This document shows, piece by piece, positions 51,701 to 64,000 of a stretch of 64,000 nt of DNA. The notes beneath the pieces are model-generated. The model had not been told where the DNA came from. It saw only the letters and a program-made list of their open reading frames with translations, and did not search any database. The position numbers were made by a program, and so were the translations under genes. Numbering within the stretch: position 1 is the stretch's first letter; each line of letters starts with the position of its first letter. This DNA is from Chondrosia reniformis (taxonomy: Eukaryota; Porifera; Demospongiae; Chondrillida; Chondrillidae), in NCBI GenBank assembly GCA_947172415.1, contig OX359192.1, positions 6,326,501 to 6,390,500 on the forward strand, read 5' to 3'.

Positions 51701-54700
51701 GAGAGGGCAAGACCTTTATGATAAGTATACATTAATTAACAGACATAGAAATGCTTACAATAAAAGGAACTGCATTTTACAGCACAGCAGAGCTATCCCG
51801 GTAACCAATAGAATCACACCTAACATAATTAGGAATCCTATGACAGTCCAGTGCCTACAATTGTGCCAAAATAAAGAAAGTTAAAGAAAGATGAAAAGCT
51901 TTCAAACAAAAGTACTAAAGTGTACAAACCTGGCTAACTCCACAACTGGTAGTTTATAAGATCCTGGGAAAAAATTGTAGTCATCCGGTTTGAGATTAAG
52001 CATGTTTAGGTTTGTCAAGAGTTGATCAGCACTCGTCTGTAACTTATTAGCTTCTTCTCGAATTGCCCTGTTGCTACCATAAACCTGAAGTTCACTCAGT
52101 GCATCAGAAAAGTCACTGTCCAAAGTCTACAATATACATAAACACACAATTAAACTCCACATATACATATACATGCATGCTAACATATAAGAACAATATA
52201 GTCAGTAGTTCATTACAGTACTACATAGATAAACCTGAAAACTGTGCAATCTGAAACATAGATATATATCCATGGCTCACTATCCTAATGAGATTCATAG
52301 CAGCCTGATCTGTTTGTTAATATGTGGTAAGGACAGACTAACCATCCAAACAAGGTCATTAGTGGGAGTTGGGTACTTGTCTACTTTGATAAGAGATTAT
52401 TATGTAAACAGTTCAAGCTGAGAGTCTTTTGGTCACTTTGAATATATAATTAAGCTGACTAACATTAGCAATTACGTATATGTCAAGATAGGTCTTTAAT
52501 ATGTATAATCTGCACATATTAATATGTATAATATACCTATATAATTAATTATTTTTGTTGCATTTAGAATGGTAATTAAATGGTTGACAATCAGCAACAA
52601 CTGATGAAGACCTTCAGAGTCAATTTGTCCAATTTCTGTTACTTCTAGTGTTGATAATGTTCAATTACCATGCAGTATGCTATTACGTATTTTAGGCTAT
52701 ATACATATATAACACTGCATACATACATATGTATGTACATAAATACTACCTTTAAGTAATACTTACTAATGCTTTAGTGTTATCTTGGCTTTGTTGAACC
52801 TGTTCAACGAAGCTAACAAAAGTGTTCAGGCTTCTGTTCAGTTCCACTTCAACATACAGAAGTCCACCCAGACATGTTCTAAATGGAAAGGAGGCTGGCT
52901 AGTTGTTGCAATGTTTCAATTAGTAAGATGGTAATAATAAGTGTTTAGATGATGGGGGGATTTCTTCTAACTGCACCAAAACTAATCTCAAAGATAAATA
53001 ATAAGTAGTTGCCTTGGTGATATCACAGATTATATAAACTTAGGTAAGTTTATATAATCTATGGTGATATGAATTATATACTCCTAGACTTGGACCACAG
53101 CACTTAGGGACAAAGTGCATTCCTCATAAGGTGATTATGGCCTGCTGAAATGATACTAAAGTAAGATCAAAAAGTCAATGCCAGTTGATTAGTCAACAGC
53201 TCATCAGAAGCCAAATTAAGCTGCAATACCAGAAGTGTCTCACATACTAGGGGAGTACATTACTTGTACACAACATGAAATCATGTTCATTGCAGCCTCT
53301 ATGGAGATGAAGGTGTGTGCTAAAGGGGCATTTCTAAGGGTGTGGATACAGATATCGTCCATCATTGACCATTTTATTCATAGGGTTAGATGATGGATTT
53401 CTTCTAACTGTGCCAAATTTATCTTTGAGATGGTTCATCTTTATAATCTTTTGAGTGCCTAGAGATGAGTGACTAAAGAAGAACCTTAGAGTTGAAATGT
53501 TTGCTTCTCAAGAAACAAACTGTGTCTCTGGACACTCGAAAGACTAAAGATAAATCATCTCAAAGAGAAGTGTATTATTTGCATATATACAGTAATTTAG
53601 TAAATGATTGCGTTGCCTATTACATATGTGGAAAAGGCAGTAAATTGCTGTATATAGCTTCATCTATAATAACGTTATTTGTTGTAAATAAATGTGGTTG
53701 ATTATTAGATTAAATTCTTTAAATTAAAGATTAATTAAACTCACAGAGCCAGTAGAAGCCACACACATGCCACTCCTGCACAGCACCTGGCCTTTCCTTT
53801 AGGATGAACAGCATCTTCTGGACAACAACAGCAACAGATCAAACAGTTGTATACAAGGTATACGATAAACAAAACAAGTCCGACCAGCAGTGGAAGACAG
53901 GACCATATTATCACAGACTAAAGAGGAAGAGAGGGGAAGAGAGAGGGTTGAAGAGAAAGGGACAGGGAGGGAAGGTAGACAGAGGGAGGGAGAGGGAGAA
54001 GAAGGAATGGGAGAGGGAGAGAAAGGGAGAGAGAGTAAACATTAAGGTACCTAGAAAAGGGGTGTTAAGAATGCAACTATTATAGCATACACTCTCAATG
54101 ACTTTATGATGTCTTTCTTGCCCAGCTGTTTAAAGAATCAACACAGGGAGATGGAGGAATGTGTCAAGTCTTCTTGTACAAACACCAAAACATATACAAA
54201 CTTGGTTTCCCACAACATAACACACATTTTATCAGCTGGTTACCATGGAAACATAAAAATAAGGGTAAGTGTTGTATTGCATCCAAGTGTGACATATTAT
54301 GAAGTTGTGAAGATGGTTGATAGGTTGGCCATATTATGACATGGCACATATGAAAAGTATGGTGACAAGGTACTGGCAGGGCTACGTATGAGGGTCCCAA
54401 TATTGCATGCAAGGAATGAGTTAATGAGTTTAAGATTAGAGGTTGTAATGCACTGCTGACAGAATCTCTTGTTACGTGCACATCAAAGGGTATATCAGCG
54501 TCCTATACTAAGGTGAAATTATTTTGAGCAATATCACCTTACTCGTCAGGAGAGAGACTAGGGGTTATTTAGAAATGTCATAAAACACATTCTCATATTA
54601 CGTACGTACCATATACCACGATCGACCATATACGTACCATATACCAAGTTGATATATAATATATTATATAATGACATATAATATCTTGTACAATGATTTA

Positions 54701-55567
54701 AGTATCACCGTAAAACAACACCTTCAAAATGATAAAAGTTACTGCTGATTACGCAAAATCTTGTGATAATAATACAATGTGGGTATGTATTAATAATATC
54801 TGAAAATGACTACATATAGTAAACACTGACACCTTGACTCAAAGGCACTACCAGTTTGTCAGGTGTATTATACATGTGTATGTAGTCTGACTGCAGCCAT
54901 AAAATAAAATTACAAATGTGTCCTATTCTACATTGTTTTACAGTTTGCGGAGCCCTAAAACTTAACAACTAATTGTGAGAGTTTACATAGTTCACAAATG
55001 TTAAGAGGGAGGTAAGTGTTATATATTCAGACTGTATCACTACCTAAGCTGAGACAGAGCTGATCTTACGTGAAACCGTGGAACATATTTTACAAAACTA
55101 CGATGATTTGACAAATGTATTCTTGCATAGTAAAGAGAGATGGAAGCACGGCGCATATATATGAAAAATCTAATACACCATTTTCCTACATGCTGTGCCT
55201 ATTCTGTATAATACGTTATTCCACGGCTCTTCTATTTCAAACAAATGGTCACAGCTATATTATTATTATTATATAACAGTGGAAGCTTAACGTTTGAGCT
55301 CAGGTTTATTAAATTAACAAAATTAGGACTACCTGTACAAACACACTATATATACTTCTGCAGGTAGCGAAAATAGCAGTGATATACAAAATAGGGAAAC
55401 AGTCCTACGAAAGTGCTTGTCTGTATACATACACGTACCTCGAAATAATCAAGACTGCCTGTTACAATTGTCTGTTCATTGCTCGCAAAGCTGATGTTCA
55501 GGTGTGGAATATTGTGGAAGGCCAACACTAGGGGTGCCGGGGTATAGTCACTCTTGCAAGTATCCAT
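48793..55567 (-). CDS. Tweety-family membrane protein (TTYH homolog)
   Basis: Exons 5' to 3': 55439-55567, 53745-53917, 52767-52878, 51930-52126, 51759-51854, 51335-51407, 50863-50929, 50349-50404, 50201-50287, 50041-50127, 49916-49956, 49644-49748, 49462-49629, 49214-49370 and 48793-48858 (537 residues, all phases consistent). The layout is tweety-like. An extracellular N-terminus (VLAFHNIPHLNISF) comes first, then TM1 followed by a CCCCCPEDA cysteine cluster, TM2 (CCAGVACVWLLLALTCLGG) and a long helical ectodomain with heptad-like Leu spacing. TM3-TM4 (IGFLIMLGVILLVTGIALLCC; VAVTIFMIITWFAVALGFA) follow, then the family landmark ADFCTNPE, YYLVCKD, a second ectodomain helix, TM5 (FFGLVIAIMCILCL) and a long cytoplasmic tail ending FED. 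Tweety proteins are glycosylated membrane proteins, once proposed as chloride channels and possibly lipid-handling. Intron 1 is 1.5 kb. Confidence 0.85.
51194..51282. repeat. Interspersed repeat fragment (inverted relative to 52565-52625)
   Basis: It contains caacctggaagtcttcatca and, further on, ctcaaccatttcaattacca. Both parts reappear on the opposite strand near 52565-52625 (aatggtaattaaatggttga, ctgatgaagaccttc). Related gaggtcttcatcagca strings occur at 30754 and 49031. This points to a dispersed element, possibly the tail of a retroposon. Confidence 0.55.
53027..53060. repeat. Perfect 16-bp-arm hairpin in TTYH intron
   Basis: Arms 53027-53042 (agattatataaactta) and 53045-53060 are exact reverse complements with a 2-nt gg centre. 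It sits in the intron between exons 53745-53917 and 52767-52878. Confidence 0.9.
53920..54036. repeat. Purine-only tract (GA-rich) in TTYH intron 1
   Basis: Almost entirely A and G on the plus strand (gaagagaggggaagagagag), hence a polypyrimidine tract on the transcribed sense strand. It directly precedes the acceptor of the 53745-53917 exon in the minus direction and could serve as an extended splice-acceptor tract. Confidence 0.85.
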
Positions 55568-55975
55568 CTCGATCGGCAAAACTACCACTCTAGAACAAGG
55601 ACGCTATGGAGCAACGAAGTCTTATAACCGCAGCTACTAGTTGATTAGGTCACCACACTCTCTGGAGTTATGCGGAAACGAATATTTTTGTCCCCGAATT
55701 CGTGTTGTGTCTAAAGTCGCCTCTGCATGATAAATCTCACACCTTTTCTCAACACTTAGGACAAGACTTACTGGATGCACTTTATGTATACACCAAATAA
55801 CCCCTATTAATGCCCACCTTAACTTGTTATTATGATAGACCCAGTTTTGGTATTAAAAGAGAAACTGCATGCAAGTATACAATTAATACTGAATATTAAT
55901 ACATACTTTACAAGAATTATATAATTCATTGAATATGAATTATAAATACTACTCCATTGTATCACCCACTCAAGT

Positions 55976-58900
55976 TCAAAAGAAGCTCATCGGGTTTTTA
56001 ACAGTTACATCTAAGAAAGGACTCTTCTTTGTGATGTTAAACATGTCTCCATGTATCATCTTGCTGACTTTTCCATCTACCTCTTCCTCTTTCAAATCAG
56101 CATTTGCCAATAGCTATAAATTAGACAACTATTTACACTAGTTTCTACATTTCTGTTAAAGAAACTCACTTCTTTTAGTTTTGACTTGTTGATGTCTCCT
56201 CTTGTTGCTAGGAGACCAATCACATGATTAGCATTTATATTATCAAAACTACTCTGCAATTTCTATAGAGAATAGAATAAATGTCAGTTATGTATGTCTT
56301 ATTATTTTAATATTACTATATTTAAACATAATTCCATGGTTACTTCAAAGAAATGGTCCACAAGAGTCCATAAATTAATGTATTTGCTCATAATAACATT
56401 GTACAAAGACTTAAAGAAATGCTTTCTATAAACTAGATTCAATTTTAGGAAAACCAACTGTTAACTGTCTAAAAATTAACAAATAATATTTATAAAATAG
56501 TGAGAAGTCTGGCAAGTAAGATAATTGCCTATTAAATAAAGAAACCTGGAGATCAACAGCACATTCTTTGTGCACATATCACATCTTATAGTCTGATCAA
56601 CCTACCATTATCTCCGGAAGAATATAATTCTTATCAACCACCCAAAGTTCTGCTAAGCTCTGCAGGATCATCCCTTTCTATTGTAAATAACAAGAAATAA
56701 AAAGTGACATACGTATGTACCTTATTGGGGGTGTACTGTATGGAGAAAGATCTAGCCATTTCAATAAATCTTTATGATATGGTGATATAAGACTCCAAAT
56801 ATTAGGAAATATAATTTATATCATTTAATCACTAATATGTATCTATGTCAACAGATATGATAGTGTTGGTAAATATGGTTTAAAAGGAATGTACTGAGCA
56901 TAGAGGAAACTCCATCAGGTAATGGAACACCTGTTGTATATTGAACTGTCTGGTCCATTAAGACAGTTGTTATCCATTAAGGTGTTATGATTAGATAAAA
57001 GGTAAACATTTCACAATTGTGTTGATGCAACATAGCTACTGATCCATCTGTTTGGCTCACCCTGCGAGGGGTGCTGGGTACAATCTTCTGAAATGTGTCG
57101 CTCAGTAGTCTGGACTCCTTAAAGACTTGGTCCTTTGCAGTCTCTCTCTGCTTGGTATTCTGCAGCCTAATCCTCCTACAAACACCAAAAGAGCAATCTA
57201 CTGAAATTACTTGCCCTGAAACTAAGTAGACCCTGCCCTAAAAATAAGTAGACCTTGCCCTAAAAATAAGTAGACCCTGCCCTAGACCTTGCCCTGAAAA
57301 TAAGTAGACCTTGCCCTGATAATAAGTAGACCTTGCCCTGATAATAAGTAGACCTTGCCCTGAAAATAAGTAGACCCTGCCCTAAAAATAAGTAGACCTT
57401 GCCCTAAAAATAAGTAGACCCTGCCCTAAAAATAAGTAGACCTTGCCCTAAAAATAAGTAGACTTTGCCCTAAAAATAAGTAGACCTTGCCCTGAAAATA
57501 AGTAGACCTTGCCCTGATAATAAGTAGACCTTGCCCTGATAATAAGTAGACCCTGCCCTGAAATTGTGCAATCTACTGCTATTACATAGCAAGATGCACA
57601 TATTGAGCTATGGGTTGGCCCTGTAAATGGGTGTGTTATAGCGTTGGACATGAAAGGAGTGAAGCAGGAGGTTATTTGCTGAGAGGTAAATACTTTTCCA
57701 TCATCGCTTGAGAGTAGTGTGCTATTAGTCTGTGATGTGATTCTAGTACAGCAGTATCATGGAATCTGCAGATAGGAAAAGTAGCATGTATAACCTGCAT
57801 AAATAAACATGATTTATATAAGTTACTAACTCATTTTTGAGCAGTAGAAAGTCTCGATTATACTCCTCTACAGTTTTAATAATGCTCATTATTACACTTT
57901 CATTATTAAACCTGAAAACAAAAAAACTTTAATATGTCAATGTGTGTTACCATGCCGACACAGTCCACAACTGACCATTTATCACGAGTGCAAAGATCCT
58001 TCAAAACAGTACGGAGATTCTCAAACTCCAGATCCACCAAATAACCAAGGCTACAAAGACAAATATATTATCAACATGTAAGCTACCGTATATAAAAGAT
58101 AGCCTATATATAGCTATGTGGTTAGGTAGGATATCCTACGTATATACCTAGAAATAGTTACAGAGACAGTTAACATGTTAAGAGCGTTACCTGCCCAATT
58201 AAAATCTAATCACTTTGGAGTACATCCAACCTTCTCGTGATTGCAAATTTAACAGTCAGAAATAAATCTGATAAATCCCAAATTCAGATATTTGCTGAAT
58301 ATCACTCCTTCTCTCAGTATTACCAGCTAGAGGTATCCTGATGCAATGGGTACTGGATAGTACATACAACAGCTTACCAGACACATCCAATGTGCTGAAA
58401 CTCTTTACGAAGCTCCAGGAAAGTGGCTTCAAATTCAGGACTCAGTTTGTTGGAGGGCATTTTCAACTCCTGAATCAGAAACTCCTAATTGAAATCAAAT
58501 CAAGGTGATAACAAAACCACAACTATTTGACACACATCATTAAGTAAAAATGTCATCTGATCTACCAACCTACAATACAGTTACACTATAAACCTCGTGC
58601 ATGCATGTGCTTTTAAAGTGCAAGTGACTGCCAAACCTTCTGTTCCTGGAGATATTCTATGCAAAGGAGACAGTTGTTTGCACAAGCTATCTGTTGAAAA
58701 AAGGAAAAAAGAGAAAGATTACATATATGAATAATCTAACACACCATTTTTTTTAAGTATATTACATCTACTCTAGAGTAAAGGCCTATAGGGAACTAAA
58801 GCTAATGAGAGCTTTGGATGAGGATACAAGAGTTTTCTCCTTCTACTTCTCTTCTTTTCATTTTCACTGGGCCAGACAGCTGTTTCTCAGAATTCCACCC

Positions 58901-61900
58901 TTTATCAGTGACACTGGGAATATTAACCTTCTTCTTGATCTTTTGTGAGTCCTTGGCCCTAATTCTTTCAACTCAATGCTTACTTACCATATTTGGCATA
59001 AACATCCTGTATCTTGGTTTAGGATCACCTCTGTCGTGCATAGCTTTCAATCCATCAGTGAAAAAATCTACCGCATATTGCTCAATGACACCTGATGCAC
59101 AGAATGGTTGAAGATAAAACTACAAATGACATTTGCAGACATGAAGGTAAATTTGTTGAGTTAGTTATTATTACAAAATGAGTTTCACATACTATTGTAT
59201 TTTGTCTGCAAGTCTTTCATACACTCCCAGCACACTTCCATCGCCTAGCAACAAGAAATGTTTATGTTAACAGATTGCCCAATGGAGTAGGCCCTATAAC
59301 TATACATGTATCTACTGACTACTAATTGTATTCATTGGTTAATAGGAAGAATGAAGCTTTAGATAAATCATGTGACATGCGCAGCGACTTCTAATGAGGT
59401 TCTCCCTTAATCTTAGAGGGAGACCTTTGTGGTCTCCTAGCAACACACAATACAGATGCATATGTACCTTAACCCTTGAATCACCTCCGATAGCTTTCAT
59501 CACATCAATCTACATAGAAACACACATGAAATCACATTGCTGCTACATGCTATATTTCACATTAATAATAAGTTAAAGCTAAACTATGTACTAAACTATG
59601 TAGTATTGTGAGGAAGAGCACAAAAAGAAGTAATTAATGGAAAATGATCTACTGTGATCTGCCACTGAACTACATTCAATACAATCACATGCCCCATACA
59701 TACACATACACACCCATACATACACATACACACCCATATATACAGATACACACACCTCACATTCACTCACACAGGTGCACTCACAATGACACACGTGGTA
59801 TGCAGATGGTACTACATTCCATGTACATGCAGTTAGACGAGCTCACATTCTGTTGAATCACTTCAAAGAGATCTCTTGGCAGTGTAGTCTGTAGATGACC
59901 TTCTATGTCTTCCTCTGGGGGTTCCCCACTGTTCCAATCCTACAGATTCATGAATATCATTCAGGATGAATAGCCTTTCAAACAGTAACTACATACTAAC
60001 ACACAAAGTAATCCGATTGGTTGATGGTGTAATATCTCTAATTATACGGAGCAAACACAAACATTGACAACATAAGTTGTATAGCTATGAGTTTAACTGT
60101 TATGTTATAATGCTGTGCTCACAATACATATGTACAGTAATACATACCCTTTCACTCTCAAAAGTGACTAGTTTTTCATTCAGTTGCAAGACATTTTCTC
60201 TGATATGTTTAAGAGCTCTGAAATATAAATGGTCAACATTGTGTATAACAGAGACAAACGAGACCAAGAGAGGTAACAGGAGAAATAGTGCAGATTTTAT
60301 AAGTATACAATGATAGAGAAATGGTTGTGGTTTTGCACTATCATAGGCTCACTCACTCAGCTTCCAGACCCTTAGCCAGATGTGGAGGTACAATTGCCCC
60401 ATGGTCATCCAGATCCACTTGCAGGTCACTTAACACTGACTCACTATACAGTGCAACGAAGTAGTAACCACAATTAACTTCAACACATAGTAAGCATTTC
60501 TTAGGAATGTTGAAATCTCTATGTACTATGTATTGAGGACATTGCATAATTATGAAAGTGAGTACATACGTACCTTAAAGATTTGGCCCACGACATCAAC
60601 AGAAGTATGCTTCCTGCATCCAAGTCCATTTTAATCAATCTTTCAACCTAACATTGATACATAATACAGTCACATTGAAGTCACAGAGACAATCACATGG
60701 AAGTCACATGACAGTCAAAGAGACAATCACATGGAAGTCACATGACAGTCACAGAGACAATCACATGGAAGTCACATGACAGTCAAAGAGACAATCACAT
60801 GGAAGTCACATGACAGTCACAGAGACAATCACATGGAAGTCACATGACAGTTACAGAGACAATCACATGGAAGTCACATAAACAAAGTCACACGATTTGT
60901 TTCATGTGGTATATCCTTAACTAATCCACTTGTCAGAGCACATTCTAATCCTAGCTACATGTCCAAAACATGCACAAAGACTACAGTTAGTCCAATCTTA
61001 CTGTTTCTGAGAGGTTCAGGTGGTACTGGGTCACATAGAACTGGAAGATTTGGTATTCTTTTGGGAATAACGGAATTACATTGTTCTAATTAAGAGAAGC
61101 ATATGAAGAGCAATGTAAACATCACTGAATTAAGTTCATGCAGCCATTTGAGACTATGTGTATGTCCAACTGCCATTTTGTTACTGGCAAGACATAAGTG
61201 AGACATGCCATAATCTGGAGATGGAGAGTCTGCATGAATTTCTCCTTTAATCCATTAAATCGGTACAATTATCAATCTACTCAAGCCAGTAAAATTAGGG
61301 ACTTCCCCTGAAAGCACCCTGAATAAATTTTAAATAACCAATCAGATTAAAGAACATTCTGTGAATGATCAAATCTAATTGCCAATAGTAGCTTGATCCT
61401 TGGCCCTACTATTACCCCATTAATACTATAGCTACAGTAGACGCTGCATTTTCAATAAACACACACATACACACCTTTACAGATACCAAATCTTGAAAGA
61501 AACTTCTTCCAAGATCTGTCAGGTAACCTTTCATCCAACCCTTTTCAACCGTATCAATGATTTCAAACCTTTTAAACCTGTACAATGGAAGTTCAGTTCC
61601 TAAATCTCACTAATATAATCAAAATAGAACCTTCTAGAACAGATAACTATTTAATAATGATGAAATAATGAGATAGAAGACTTAATATATACGTATGTAG
61701 CTGTTAGTTGTATTACCCGATTGATAATTAAATTCCTAGATATAACAATTCAAAAACATTAGTTAAGGTAACTAAACTCCTTTAATACACATGCTCTTAG
61801 AAATTGGCTAATATAATAGAGACCTGCTCTTGTTTAGAAGCCAGGGGGGGAATGAATACTGGAAAGGACAGTAAGTTTTCCATGACAGCTGAGTTAATGA

Positions 61901-63985
61901 CTGAGGAACAACTAGAAGTGGAGGTTTGAATTTTAGCTGCAACAGCAACGTTGTGGTGGCAGAATAAAGTCATGTTATGCAATCTTATATAGAAAGTAGG
62001 CTTAGGGGAACAAGCAACCACTTTACAGAAGCTAGCCTCCAGTAGACAACAGGTAGTCTAGAGAGAGGGGATGGAGAGGCTGGGCTTATACGTATGCAGA
62101 TGCATATGGTATATGTATGTACATACTCTATAACATACGCATGCACATAGTAGGTTTAGTATATGTACAGTATGTATACCATTTGTTCAAACTGAAATGA
62201 ATCGTACCTCTTTCTCACAGATTGCTCCAACACCCACACAGCCTCTTTCCTCCATTTTACTGGTCTCCCAGGAAGATGCTTTAACGGAATATTCTGCTTT
62301 GAAAGTCTTTCTTCTAATTTTACATCAATTCTGGATGGAATAAGTAAAGTATATATGTAAGAGGATCTTCAAGAACTAGAAGGTATGAATGCACAACTGC
62401 AAATGACCCACTTTTCTTCTCTCTCGACAATCTTCATGGCAGTCACCACTCTTCTTGGATCAACTTCCGAATGATGAATGGTTTCTTCTAGAGTATCCCA
62501 AATCTGCTGGCCCAAGGCACCCTGTACGACATTGAACTAATTATTATGGGATTAAATTCCCCTATGTTATTTATTTACATTTTCAACTTGTAAGTATAAT
62601 TATTTGTTAAATTTAACTATACCATTTCCCTCACTGAATATATCCGTTTAGTTTTGTGTATATTTTTACTGTGCCTTCTAACAAGTAGCCCCTGGCTAAG
62701 GGAATTCCCCAGTTTAAACAAGCATATTAATTGATTGCACCAGTGTCCCTCTCAAAGGATAGCAATAAGAGCCACAATATGTGTACCTTCAATCTGTCAA
62801 GGTCTTGAAAGTATCTATGCAGGGCCTTCAAGATGGAAGAGAGAAGAACCATTACATTACAAGTTAGCCTACCACGGGATTTAATAGCTTACCGTGTTCT
62901 TGTCAACATAGGCTTCTTTGGAGTGGTACAACTGAATCAACAGTTCATCTCTGATGTGCTCCAATTCACTCAGTCTGCACACAAAAATGTCCACTAGTTG
63001 ACACACTTTGTAGCTATTACGGGAGGATGATACTTACTCTCTGTGAGCTACTAAGAGATTCTGTTTTTCAGGTTCTGTTTTAATGAGATCATTGGTGCGA
63101 GCGACTGCAGCAGGCACATCATAAATCTTCTCAAGGTGGGCATAGGTGGTCCTTAACTGCAGCAGAAATACTCTCAATGTACTACACTGTGTACTAAATT
63201 CTCCAGTCTAGTACTTCTCTCTTTGCACCTCTCCCTCCCTCTCTGCTCCCCTCGCTCTCCCTCTCTCACCCTTGCTTCTCTACTCTCCTTCCCCTTTCCC
63301 TTCCACTCTTTGTCCTCTCCTTGTTTACCCTCTGTCTCCCCCTCTCACTCTCCCTCCCCTCTCTCACTCTCCCTCCCCTCTCTCACTCTCACTCTCCCTC
63401 CCCTCTCTCACTCTCCCTCTCCTCTCTCACTCTCCCTCTCCTCTCTCACTCTCCCTTCCCCCTCTCACTCTCCCTCCCCTCCCCCTCCCTATTAACATAT
63501 CCTAAGAAACAGGCCCAAGGAAATAAGTCCTCCTTGTTCAAATTAAATCAAGTGATATCATATCCTTAGTGAATGTATATAGATGGTATCAGGTCACTGA
63601 TTCAATCATAAGATCTCTTAGCACCTGACTGACACTGGATGTGGTGAAGAAGGAAACTGCACCAACTCACCTCCTGATGTGTCCGGTATACCTCACGTAT
63701 AGGACCAATCTTCTCACCCAGCTCTTTACAAGAAGCATACAGATTTCCAACCTCATCAATCCTACAATAAACAGTTGTGTACATGCAACCAACAATGGTG
63801 TACATGTAAACAACAGTTGTGTACATGTAAAACAACAATGGTGTACATGTAAACAACAATGGTGTACATGCAAACAACAGTTGTGTACATGCAAACAACA
63901 GTTGTGTACAATGCAAACAACAGTTGTGTACATGCAAAAATTACAAGCTTACTCTGCCTTGATCTCCTTGATTTCAGAGACAGTT
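55976..63985 (-). CDS. EXOC3: Exocyst complex subunit EXOC3 (Sec6), lacking its N-terminus (right edge)
   Basis: Twenty-four exons are visible on the minus strand, from 63953-63985 and 63671-63761 down to 56606-56677, 56170-56262 and 55976-56113. Others include 63038-63156, 62893-62974, 62412-62521, 62208-62330, 61475-61577, 61002-61085, 60357-60443, 59847-59939, 58378-58484, 57831-57911 and 57061-57175. Together they encode about 679 residues; roughly 70 N-terminal residues lie outside. Sec6 landmarks are VVTAMKIVEREEK, LPGRPVKWRKEAVWVLEQSV, PLFPKEYQIFQFYVTQY, LDAGSILLLMSWA, the pair DWNSGEP and LQTTLPRDLFEVIQQN, and near the end HVIGLLATRGDINKS. EXOC3 is a helical-rod exocyst subunit that tethers secretory vesicles to the plasma membrane. 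Exons are 33-138 nt. Its stop is 408 bp upstream of the TTYH start on the same strand. Confidence 0.93.
57233..57560. repeat. 22-bp minisatellite in EXOC3 intron
   Basis: About 15 copies of ataagtagaccttgccctga with a/g variation (ccctgcc/ccttgcc, aaaa/ataa) in the intron between exons 57831-57911 and 57061-57175. Confidence 0.96.
60668..60885. repeat. 34-bp minisatellite in EXOC3 intron
   Basis: Six or so copies of a 34-bp unit containing gacaatcacatggaagtcac and atgacagtca, between exons 61002-61085 and 60574-60647. Confidence 0.95.
63225..63488. repeat. CT-rich low-complexity tract in EXOC3 intron
   Basis: About 260 bp of nearly pure pyrimidine, with a ctctctcactctccctcccc unit repeating in its right half. 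The long Ser/Leu/Pro frames in it are repeat artefacts. Confidence 0.95.
63777..63935. repeat. 20-bp minisatellite in EXOC3 intron
   Basis: About eight copies of gtgtacatgcaaacaacagt (with aacaatg variants) directly upstream, on the minus strand, of the 63671-63761 exon. The Cys/Leu-rich minus-strand frames here are repeat artefacts. Confidence 0.95.
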
Positions 63986-64000
63986 CTGGAAGGAGAGAAG

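Noticed and set aside
51902-55588. Prominin-like membrane gene
   Set aside because: Cysteine cluster after TM1, ADFCTNPE landmark and total length fit tweety, not prominin.
58818-59111. 97-residue plus-strand hydrophobic frame
   Set aside because: Antisense to an EXOC3 exon (58988-59091) and its flanking introns.
63223-63569. Ser/Pro/Leu-rich frames
   Set aside because: Products of the CT-rich low-complexity tract.

Overview
The window looks like nuclear DNA of an early-branching animal, most likely a sponge (inference). It is AT-rich and gene-dense. Genes are cut into many small exons by short GT-AG introns, some exons being 12 to 34 nt long. The gene set is metazoan: copine, tweety, ADAMTS, meteorin-like, exocyst, a nuclear pore subunit and a peroxin. 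I reconstructed exons by joining open frames at GT/AG sites with matching phase. In the complete gene models the summed exon lengths are whole multiples of three.

Layout. 1-4.5 kb: NUP85 on the minus strand, leaving the left edge, with two minisatellites in a large intron. 4.6-8.9 kb: a plus-strand adaptor with three PH domains and many phosphotyrosine-type motifs. 9.3-11.3 kb: an unrecognised single-pass receptor-like protein (minus). 11.5-14.9 kb: copine (plus). 15.3-16.4 kb: a retinol-dehydrogenase-like SDR (plus). 16.7-22.4 kb: queuosine-tRNA galactosyltransferase B3GNTL1/QTGAL (minus), head to head with PEX10 (22.4-23.4 kb, plus) across only 31 bp. 23.5-24.6 kb: a secreted meteorin-like protein (minus). 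25.0-31.7 kb: mitochondrial Na/Ca exchanger NCLX/SLC8B1 (minus). 31.9-33.1 kb: an aquaporin (minus). 33.1-39.4 kb: a 6.3 kb gene-poor stretch. 39.5-44.9 kb: an ADAMTS-type metalloprotease (plus). 45-48.8 kb: gene-poor, holding an odd CpG-rich island and a 38-bp palindrome. 48.8-55.6 kb: a tweety-family (TTYH) membrane protein (minus). 56.0-64 kb: exocyst subunit EXOC3/Sec6 (minus), leaving the right edge.

The genes are ordinary single-copy animal genes and form no operon or pathway cluster. The arrangement is notable for short divergent intergenic gaps (123 bp, 123 bp and 31 bp between start codons) and close convergent 3' ends (121, 328 and 367 bp). The most novel-looking items are the triple-PH adaptor with PI3K- and Grb2-type tyrosine motifs, the unrecognised receptor with a conserved-looking helical tail, the CpG-rich island near 46 kb, two MITE-like elements, and a duplication of an exon end with its splice donor in NCLX. 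I saw no defence system, integrated virus or CRISPR array.
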